From positions 5,371,001-5,435,000 of the forward strand of contig NC_134662.1 of NCBI RefSeq assembly GCF_030463565.1: a DNA stretch of 64,000 nucleotides. Direction: 5' to 3'. Of the stretch, positions 50,414 to 64,000 are shown piece by piece. The position numbers and the translations under genes are program-made. This DNA is from Pelecanus crispus. Lineage: Eukaryota > Chordata > Aves > Pelecaniformes > Pelecanidae. Within the stretch, counting starts at the first letter, position 1, and each line of letters opens with the position of its first letter. The notes below the pieces were generated by a model. That model was not told where the DNA came from. It was given only the letters and a program-made list of their open reading frames with translations, and searched no databases.

Positions 50414-52736
50414 TCACTCGACTTCTTCCGAATCGTACTTGAGGTCCTGGAGAATTTCGCTGATTGCCTCAATGGTTTTAATTAGCCTACGAGAGCGGAT
50501 GGAAACTATAAATAAAGCCCATATGGAGCGTATTATCTGGGCCGCCTCGCCTTCCCCGCGCTGTTTATGAAACACTCAGCCCAGGGAGGCCGAGGGGACC
50601 GCGGCCGCGCAGCATCGCCAAACCCTCCCCGGGGCTGCGGCCGAGAGCGCTTTTGAAGGCACCATCTGGGCCCCCCTCCCGCCCCCGGGGCTGGAGCGGG
50701 GGGAAGAAATGCGGGGAAGGGGCTCCCGACCCCCCCAGCCGGTGGGCGGGGGTGCCGCCGGCCGCGGTCCCAGCCCGGGGCAGGGATGCCGCCGTCCCCA
50801 GCCGGGGGGAGAGGGGAGCCGGCAGCGGGGCCACCACCTACTTGTGCTTGAGCTCCCGCACCTCCTGCTGATGGGCGTCCACGTCGGGCTGGTCCTGCGC
50901 CTGCTGCCGGGCCAGCTGCAGCTGCGCCGTCTGCGGTGGGGACACGGCGGGAGCTCAGGCACCCCCCAAAAGCAGCCCCAGCCCTGCAATGGGGGGACAC
51001 CCCCCCCCCAGCCTGGCACCCACCAGCTGCAGCTTCTCCTGCTCCCGCTCCTGCAGGCGGGCGAGGTGCTGGGCCAGGTCGGGGCGGGCGAGCTCGTCCC
51101 GCAGGTGCCCGGCGATGCGCAGCACCTCCCGGGAGATGCCGCTGAAGGCCAGCGTGATCTCGTGCACCAGCTGCCGGTACCGGGGGAAGTCGTAGTGGGG
51201 TGCGCTGCTCAGGTACGCCCGGTGGCCCCTGGGGACAGGGTCAGGGAGGGGGGGAGAAGCCACCGTTGCTGCACCCGGGGGGCACCGGGATGGCAGCACC
51301 CCGCGGTCCCCGTCCCGGTGCTGAGCCCCCTTTGCCACCCACCGCAGGCAGCACCGGGAGGGTTTTCCTGCCCGGATTTGGCAGCTCTCGGTCCCCACGA
51401 CCAGGCAGCTTCACCCCTCGCATGGGACGGCTCGGCAGCTGCTTTTTTGGGGAAGTTTGGGTTGGTTTTTTTTTTTTTTTTTTTTTCCCTTTTCACTCGC
51501 AAGCCTGCGTCCCTGGAAGTCCATCATCTCCTCTTGGATGCTAAAATAGGATACAGGTGTCCAGCACGGGCGTCCCCCTGCCAGCTGGAGCTCATCAACC
51601 GCCCCGACGGCCGCTGTTCCGCCCCGGCAGCCTCTTCCCATCAGGATGCACAAAAAAAAAAATCGGGATGGGGGCGGATTCGGTTCCTTGCTGGGGATCC
51701 CCTGCCCCGGGAGGTGCCCCTGCCCGCCCTGGCGGGTCCCGTCCCCATCGGTGCCCGTCGCCGCGGTGCAGCGCCGGTGCCGGTACTCACTCCTCGAAGA
51801 GCTGGTACGCCTCGGCCCGCTCGCCCTGCAGCGCCTGCAGCCGCCGCAGCAGCGCCTTCACGGCCTCGCCCGTCTGCCGGGGAGAAGGCGACGGTGATGG
51901 TGTGGGGTGACGGTGCCCATGGCACGGTGCCCGCGGCCACGCCGGGCGGCTCTGCTCCCGCTAACGGGCTCGGGACGGAGCCGGTGCTGCCAGGGGGTCT
52001 TGGCCCGGTGCTCGGACCTCGAGCCCCCCACGCCGGCCCAGGGGGAACCCGGGCTGAACCCGGCCGTGGCACCTGAGCTCAGTCCGGTACCAGGACCCCC
52101 CCCCCCCACGGCCACACGTGCAGAAACAGGCCCCAGACCCCCCACTCCCCTGCCCACGCACCGGGAGCATGCAATGCAGATGGGCACCGGGACACACTTC
52201 TCCCCCCCCCCCCCGGCCACGCATGCACCGACCGGCCTGGGACCCCCACTCCCCTGCCCACGCACCGGGACCCCCCCGGCCATGTGCACGCAATGCAGAT
52301 GGGCACCGGGACACCCCCCCCCCCCGCCCCCCCCCCCCCGGTCACGCATGCACCGACCGGCCTGGGACCCCCACTCCCCTGCCCACGCACCGGGACCCCC
52401 CCCGGCCATGTGCACGCAATACAGGCGGGCACCGCCCCCGCCGCCCCCCCCCCACGCGTGCAGGAACCGGACCGGGACCCCCACACACCCCCCTGCCCAC
52501 ACACCGGGACCCCCCCCCCACGGCCACGCGTGCACGGACCGGACCGGAGCCCCCCCGGCCATGTCCATGTGCACGCAATGCAGACGGGCACCGGGACCCC
52601 CCCCCCCCCCCCCACGGCCACGCGTGCACGGACCGGACCGGCACCGGGCCCACGTGCAGGAACCGGACCGGGACCCCCCCCCAAACCCCTTGCCCACGCC
52701 CTGGGGACCCTTCCCGGCCCCGGCCCCGCTCACCAT
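50414..52736 (-). CDS. REX1BD: REX1BD (C19orf60 homologue), required for excision 1-B domain protein, 5 exons
   Basis: Small, largely helical protein of the REX1-B domain family, with no established biochemical role in vertebrates. Exons (minus): 52736-52734, 51873-51791, 51228-51024, 50930-50842, 50486-50414, giving 150 residues. Every junction is GT-AG and in frame. Exon 1 contributes only the ATG, directly followed by gtgagc. Exon 2 gives TGEAVKALLRRLQALQGE, exon 3 YDFPRYRQLVHEITLAFSGI and LARLQEREQEKLQL, exon 4 a Gln-rich coiled coil (QLQLARQQAQDQPDVDA) and exon 5 LIKTIEAISEILQDLKYD before TGA. The name rests on position between CRLF1 and UBA52 plus my recollection of the family; I could not align it. 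The alternating-charge heptad character of residues about 85-130 suggests a coiled coil. Confidence 0.85.
51466..51486. repeat. T21 homopolymer in REX1BD intron 2
   Basis: A run of 21 T on the plus strand (A on the transcribed strand). It equals in length the runs before CRLF1 exons 2 (46132-46152) and 3 (47040-47060). Confidence 0.95.
52080..52700. repeat. C-rich VNTR with poly-C spacers in REX1BD intron 1
   Basis: Four to five imperfect copies, about 115-160 bp each, contain GCACGCAATGCAGATGGGCA, CGGCCACGCATGCACCGACC and CCCCTGCCCACGCACCGGGA, separated by runs of up to about 20 C. The array fills most of the intron between the lone-ATG exon 1 and exon 2. The C-runs would be prone to G-quadruplex or i-motif folding and to assembly error. 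Confidence 0.9.
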
Positions 52737-52878
52737 GGCCCGGCCCCGGCCCGGGCGGACGGCGCAGGCCCGGCCCGGCGCGGAGGCGGAGCGCGGCGGG
52801 GAGCGCGGCTCCGCCGCCACCTGCAGGCACCGCCCGGTATCGCCCCGGTGCCCGCCCCCGGACCCCCCCGCACACCCA

Positions 52879-52909
<31 letters not shown>

Positions 52910-52975
52910 TCGCGGGGGTCTTTTATTGAAAACCACGGCAGTTCGGGCAAAAACCACGACGAAAACGGGACCGGT
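52737..52975 (-). promoter_or_regulatory. REX1BD: REX1BD promoter, overlapping the UBA52 3' end
   Basis: A short CpG-rich block (52,737-52,860) upstream of the REX1BD start is followed by a C23 run at 52882-52904. The UBA52 cleavage site should fall only about 15-30 bases past its AATAAA (52996-52991), so fewer than about 250 bases separate the UBA52 end from the REX1BD start codon. Confidence 0.5.
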
Positions 52976-52990
52976 TTGAGCGCTGCGATG

Positions 52991-52996
52991 CTTTAT
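52991..52996 (-). terminator. UBA52: Poly(A) signal of UBA52
   Basis: AATAAA on the minus strand 47 bases past the UBA52 stop, consistent with the very short 3' UTR of ribosomal-protein genes. A second hexamer at 52927-52922 could serve as a weaker downstream site. Confidence 0.8.
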
Positions 52997-53042
52997 TGGA
53001 AGGGCGCAGGCAGGGCCGCAGGCAGGGCCGCCGCTGCCCGCT

Positions 53043-54100
<1,058 letters not shown>

Positions 54101-54161
54101 TCGCCTGCTACCGGTACCAGAGGCCGGGCCCTGTCAAGGCCTCGCCCGGTCCCGGTCCCGT

Positions 54162-54199
54162 GGGGTCGGTTTGGGCCCGGTCGGGCCCAAACCGACCCC
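54162..54199. repeat. Perfect inverted repeat, 18 bp arms, 2 bp loop
   Basis: The left arm 54162-54179 (GGGGTCGGTTTGGGCCCG) and right arm 54182-54199 are exact reverse complements around GT. The right-arm sequence recurs nearly intact at about 54,213-54,231. It lies about 165 bases upstream of the inferred UBA52 transcription start. Confidence 0.95.
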
Positions 54200-54935
54200 G
54201 CGGGCCCGGACCCGGGCCCAAACCGACCCCGCGGCCTCACCCCCACACCCCCCCTCAGCCCCGGGCCCCCACGAAGAGCCCAGGCCGGTTCCCCCGGAGA
54301 CCGTGAGGAGCCAGGCGGGAAAGAGGCCGATGCGAGCCTGCCTGTGCGGCCACAGAGAGCCCGTGTGAGGGGCGGAGGTGCCTCAGCGCAGGAGAGAACC
54401 AAAGGGAAACCCGGCTCGGGCTCTTCCCGCCGTCGGGAAACGCAGCGGCCATAGGGAGACAGCCGGCATGAGTCCGTCAGCAGCACGGACAGACCCGCAG
54501 GAAAGCCGGAGTGCTGGTGGGCACGCACACCTGAGCCTCAGAGACAATGTTCCTTAAGGAAAAAAAAAAAAAAAACCACAAACCACCCATGCCCCAAACC
54601 GGCTCTTCCGCGCTGTCGTGGTTCACTCTATCCCAGCCGGAACCAGGACACGTGCCAAAATCTGTGTCAACGGTGGGGTTTTGCTGCTCTCCTGACCGCG
54701 CGAATGAGAAAGCACAAGAGGCATTTCAAACCCATGTTTTACTTATTTACCCTGAAGTGAGTCGCGGGGTTTACACTACGGTGGCAGTTTAGAGGCAGAA
54801 GGGCACCCTTCTTCGCTCGGCCATCGCTTCTCTCAGCCTTCGCTTCCCTCTTCCCGAAAAAAAGAAACACACAAATATAAATACAAGGTAGAAAGTTCTC
54901 CGGGGGTGGGCGGCAGCGGCGCAGGACCTGCACAC
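54200..54935 (-). other. Spacer between UBA52 promoter and KXD1, including KXD1 3' UTR
   Basis: No exon is visible. An A16 run lies at 54560-54575. The KXD1 3' UTR occupies the right part, but I find no canonical AATAAA on the minus strand; an AATAAG-type variant near 54,755-54,745 is a weak candidate. The sequence around 54,580-54,900 is moderately AT-rich and unremarkable. Confidence 0.55.
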
Positions 54936-56408
54936 CTAGTCCAGGTCGTTGGCCATGTCTTCATCTGTGAGACTCTGTCCATTCATGGCCGGTAAATCGT
55001 ACTGGCCTTGGGATAAATCCTCAAAATCCTGACTCATGGTGGGAGAGATGATGTCAGGGCTGGTGTCGCAGGACTCTGTGCTCTGCTCTGAGGTAGCGAT
55101 GGTGGTTGTCGTGCTTTTTGGGACGGGGTCAAAGTCATCGTCGTCTTCTAGGATGGGAGATTCATGGATGTCTGGAAGGAAAGACGCAAATGTTAGCTTT
55201 GCCGCTGCAGCCACGCGAGGCAAAGCGCTGCTGGTGCGACACCAGGTATGAGGGACGCCCCAGCAGAGCGAGTTGCTAATTTCAAATTCTAAATTTTGTC
55301 TGCTTGTAGCAGTAGTCAATTAAAAAAAAAACCCAAAACAATGCCACGTAAATCAGCAGCTGTTTGTAACTTCTTGCAACTGCGTTTAATATAATCAAGA
55401 AGCTTTCCAAGCTTTTAGCACAGCTGGCACACGCCTGGACATCTCGCCGGCTTCTCCCGAGTGCCGCCTCACGCGTTCTTAGGAAAAGGAATTCTTTCGC
55501 ACGGGAAGAAAACTGACGGAAAATCCGTGTGTGGGAAGGAATCACTCACTGCTGAAAGCCTCCGGGTACTGCTTCGCCAGCTTCCCTTTCAGCGTCCTAG
55601 GGGAGGAGAGAGCGAACAAAGTTCACGGGGAGGCCGATGGATCCAGAGCCGAGCTGCCCAGCCGGCTCCCTCCACTCTCCGGCGTTTACAGATGACGTAA
55701 ACGAATCCCAGGGGGTTCCTCGGGCTGAGGTGCTCCCCACCTCTCGGCACATCAGGCATTTCTCCGAGCCCCGCGTTTCGTAACCGTCCCGCTGCCCCAA
55801 GGGAGCACAGGCCATCCCAGCTGGGGCAGAATTGAGGAATCCTAAAGCTCCGGCCTCCACGGCTCCACTCCCGCCACCTCCACGTATCGCTCAGCCACAC
55901 GTTTTCCCCTCTCCAACTATTTCTACTTCCAAAACCGCCCCGAGCTCCTACTCGTGTCCTGCTTTAACACCCCTGGGGCCCACCTAGACCTTGAGGAGCC
56001 ACCCCGTGCTCGCTGTGCCGCCTCCCTCCCCGCCAGCGGTGACGTTCCCATCCCCGTTGCCCACCGGATCCTCCGGAAGATGCTGTCCAGGTCCTTCTTC
56101 ATTTCCACCAGTGTCTTGGTGTGGTGGAGAAAACGCTCGTTCATCTGCTGCATGCGGACACTGGAGAGGTTGTTGAAGTTGAGCAACATCTCGTTGGTCT
56201 TCTCGAATCGATCCAACCTGCGCCGGGGGAAGCAGACGGAGCTCGGCAAAGATCCCGGGAGGCTCCCGGTGCCGGTACCGGGGTCCCCGCAGGCCGGTTT
56301 CCCCGGGACTCACATGTTTTTCTGGGCCAGGATGATGGCGTTGACGTCCTCAGCGTTGACCATGCCCAGCACGCGCCCGCAGAACACCTGCGAGGCCGTG
56401 GGCTCCAT
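54936..56408 (-). CDS. KXD1: KXD1, KxDL motif-containing protein 1, 4 coding exons
   Basis: Subunit of BORC (lysosome positioning via kinesin recruitment) that also associates with BLOC-1. Coding exons (minus): 56408-56314, 56217-56065, 55596-55550, 55171-54936, all GT-AG and in frame, giving 176 residues, the same as human. The N-terminus [18 protein letters not shown] leads into [20 protein letters not shown] and the helical core. The eponymous KxDL motif is KKDL in [16 protein letters not shown]. Exon 4 adds [15 protein letters not shown], and the acidic, Ser/Thr-rich tail ([18 protein letters not shown]) ends MANDLD. A non-coding first exon upstream ends at 56760 (gtgcgc donor). Near-identity to the human core leaves little doubt. 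Confidence 0.96.
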
Positions 56409-56759
56409 CGCGGCCTGCGGGACCGCGGGGGGCGGCTCAGCCGGGGGGCGGGAGCCTCCCGCGCCCCCAGGATTGGTAACGGAGACCCCCTCCCCCGCGT
56501 CCCCGGTACCGGGGCCCCCTCCGGCCTGCCGTGCCGCCGGTACCGGAGCTACCCCGCCCCCCTCCCGGCCGCCGCCTCCGATCCCGGGGCGGCCCCACAC
56601 GCACCCGACGCCGGTAACGGGGTCCCCCTGCCCGCCCGCCGCCTCCCGGCCCCGGTAGCGCCCGCTCCCCCCCGCCCCGGGACCCGGCTCCCTCGGGGGG
56701 TCGCGGGTCTGGGCCCCTCCTGGTGCCCCCGGAGCCTCCCGCCGACAGCGCCCGCGCAC

Positions 56760-57250
56760 CTGGGGGAGCCGGTCCCGCCGCTTCACATGACGGGAGCGGC
56801 AGCGGCGCCTCGCTTCCGGGTGCGGGGTCACGCCGGACGCGACCCCGTGACGTCAGCGCGCCCGTGCGTCACGGCGCCGAGCCGGAAGTAGTGGCGGCTG
56901 GCGGAGGGGAGAGGGGCGGGAGCCCCCCCCGGGCGTCACGGGGCCGCCCCGGTACCAGTGCTGAGACCCCCCCCGCACCGCACCCCGGGCACACATGATC
57001 CCCCCCCCCGAGCCATGGCCCACCGGCGGGCACCCCCTGCCCCGCGGAGCGGGTGCTGCGTGGCGGCCCCTTTAAGGCAGCGCCGAGCCCCGTCCGGCGC
57101 CTCGCTGACGAGCGTTCTCACCACCCAATGGCGTCAGCGCGGTGGGCGGTGCCGGCCCAATAGGAGCGGCGGGGCGGGGCCTGTGGGCCACGGGTTCGCG
57201 GACCAGGTGGGAGCGGCGGGGGGCGCGCGGCGGCGGCGGGGCCGTTGCTA
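56760..57250. promoter_or_regulatory. Divergent KXD1/FKBP8 CpG-island promoter
   Basis: KXD1 (minus) and FKBP8 (plus) are transcribed away from this CpG island. On the KXD1 side are its non-coding exon 1 (ending 56760), a perfect CRE TGACGTCA at 56848-56855 and an ETS site in CCGGAAGTAG near 56,881. On the FKBP8 side are CCAAT boxes at 57125-57129 and 57157-57161, about 32 bases apart, and a GC box GGGGCGGGGC at 57171-57180. No TATA box is seen. Confidence 0.75.
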
Positions 57251-57552
57251 GGGGGAGGCCCGGCGCGCGACGCGTGACGTGGGGCCCCGCGGGCGGGGGG
57301 CAGGCGCGGGGCGGCCGGTACCGGTACCGGGCCGGGGCCGCGTCTCTGCCCCCGGGGCCTGTTCCCCGCCCCCCCCCTCCCCGGGCCCGGCGGGGTCTCC
57401 CCTGCCCGAGCCGCGCATCCCCCCCGGGGGGCCCCGGTGCTGCCCGGGCTGGCGGCCGCGTCCCCCCCGGGGTAAGCGCGGCCCCGACCCCCGTTCTCTC
57501 TCCACCCCCCCCCCCCCCCCCGCCCCAACCCCGTCCAGGTTGCTCCGCCGCG

Positions 57553-63285
<5,733 letters not shown>

Positions 63286-63439
63286 GCCTCTTCATTGCCA
63301 GCGAGGGCTCGGAGGTGAGGGGCGATGCTCCTCCTGGCTGTCCCCCCTCTTGCCGTGCGCCCGTGGCTGCAGCGGGGACCGGCTGCTGAATTTGGGGGGC
63401 AAAGGGGGAAATTTTTTTACGGACTCTGCACAGCTCTGC

Positions 63440-64000
63440 CGCAAGCTGTGGCAGGAGGGAAGCAACCTCTGCGGCAAGGGCTGCTCCGCGGCCGGGGTCG
63501 CTCGGCTCCGGAGGGGCCCGGGGAGCCGGGAGCTGCACCCCGGGCCCTGCCGGGGGCGGGGGGAACCGGGGCCCTGCCCGGGGGGCGATGCCCCGGGGGA
63601 GGCCTGGGCCTGCAGGCCCTGCCTGGAGGGGGGGGCACCCCGCAGCCTGCAGGCCCTGCCTGGGGGGGAGGCCCGGGCCCCCCAGGCCCTGCCCGGGGAA
63701 CGGGGGCTGCCTGCCCGCCGCCGCCTCCCCCGGGGTCCTCCAGCGCTGGAGGGCTGCACCAAACCACCCTCCCCGCCGTGCCCCGCGCGTCTCCTTTGCA
63801 TATCCCCGCCTCCTCTTCCCTATCTCCCAATCCGGCGCGGCGGCCGGCGGGACTCGGCCAATGAGAGCGCACGCTGCCCACCTCCTCGCCCCAGCAACAG
63901 GCGCCCCGGGTGGGCGGGGCTGGAGGCGCGACGGCAGGGCGGCTCATGAATAATGCATGAGGGGGGCGTGGCGGCGGCGGGAGGCCCCGGCGGCCCAGGC
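63440..64000 (+). promoter_or_regulatory. CpG island at window end, candidate promoter of the next gene (ELL by synteny)
   Basis: CpG-dense sequence beginning about 200 bases after the FKBP8 poly(A) site. It includes an imperfect G-rich duplication (CCTGCAGGCCCTGCC-type, 63,600-63,690), a CCAAT box in GCCAATGAGAG near 63,859, a GC box (GGGTGGGCGGGG) near 63,908 and an AT-rich ATGAATAATGCATGAG at 63945-63960. No coding exon is present before the edge. In human the neighbour on this side, on the same strand as FKBP8, is ELL; that link is inference. Confidence 0.45.

Overview
The window looks like a vertebrate nuclear locus, most likely from a bird microchromosome. It holds seven spliced protein-coding genes in the order KLHL26(-), TMEM59L(-), CRLF1(+), REX1BD(-), UBA52(-), KXD1(-), FKBP8(+). 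This is the gene order and relative orientation of human 19p13.11, read in reverse. The bird assignment (the segment on chicken chromosome 28) is an inference from the protein sequences, short introns, very high GC, abundant minisatellites and apparent lack of interspersed repeats.

Layout. Bases 1-17,800 are comparatively AT-rich and hold KLHL26 exons 3 and 2 plus its long introns. Base composition changes sharply at KLHL26 exon 1 (about 17.5-18.0 kb), where a CpG island is followed at once by a ~1.7 kb minisatellite of ~33-35 bp units. From 19.7 to 27.7 kb is an intergenic stretch without recognisable genes. TMEM59L (8 exons) occupies 27.7-35.9 kb and is crowded with minisatellites in introns 1 and 3 and upstream. 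A 5.8 kb divergent interval with AT-rich islands leads to CRLF1 (8 exons, 41.7-49.8 kb). CRLF1 meets REX1BD tail to tail, with poly(A) signals about 200 bp apart. REX1BD, UBA52 and KXD1 follow head to tail on the minus strand with very short gaps. KXD1 and FKBP8 share a divergent CpG-island promoter. The last ~500 bases form another CpG island with a CCAAT box and GC box; by synteny it may be the promoter of ELL.

Functions. The genes are unrelated in pathway: a Kelch/BTB ubiquitin-ligase adaptor (KLHL26), a Golgi-type membrane glycoprotein (TMEM59L), a secreted cytokine-receptor-like partner of CLCF1 (CRLF1), a small coiled-coil protein (REX1BD), ubiquitin fused to ribosomal protein eL40 (UBA52), a lysosome-positioning subunit (KXD1) and a membrane-anchored mitochondrial/ER immunophilin (FKBP8).

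No mobile-element protein, viral remnant, CRISPR array or novel multi-gene system was seen. The points most worth a second look are the frame anomalies in CRLF1 at homopolymers, two substitutions in the UBA52 ubiquitin moiety, the minisatellite abutting the KLHL26 promoter, a perfect 18-bp-arm palindrome upstream of UBA52, and AT-rich homeodomain-site clusters near TMEM59L. Exon limits were read by eye from splice consensus and reading-frame continuity; no alignment software was used.
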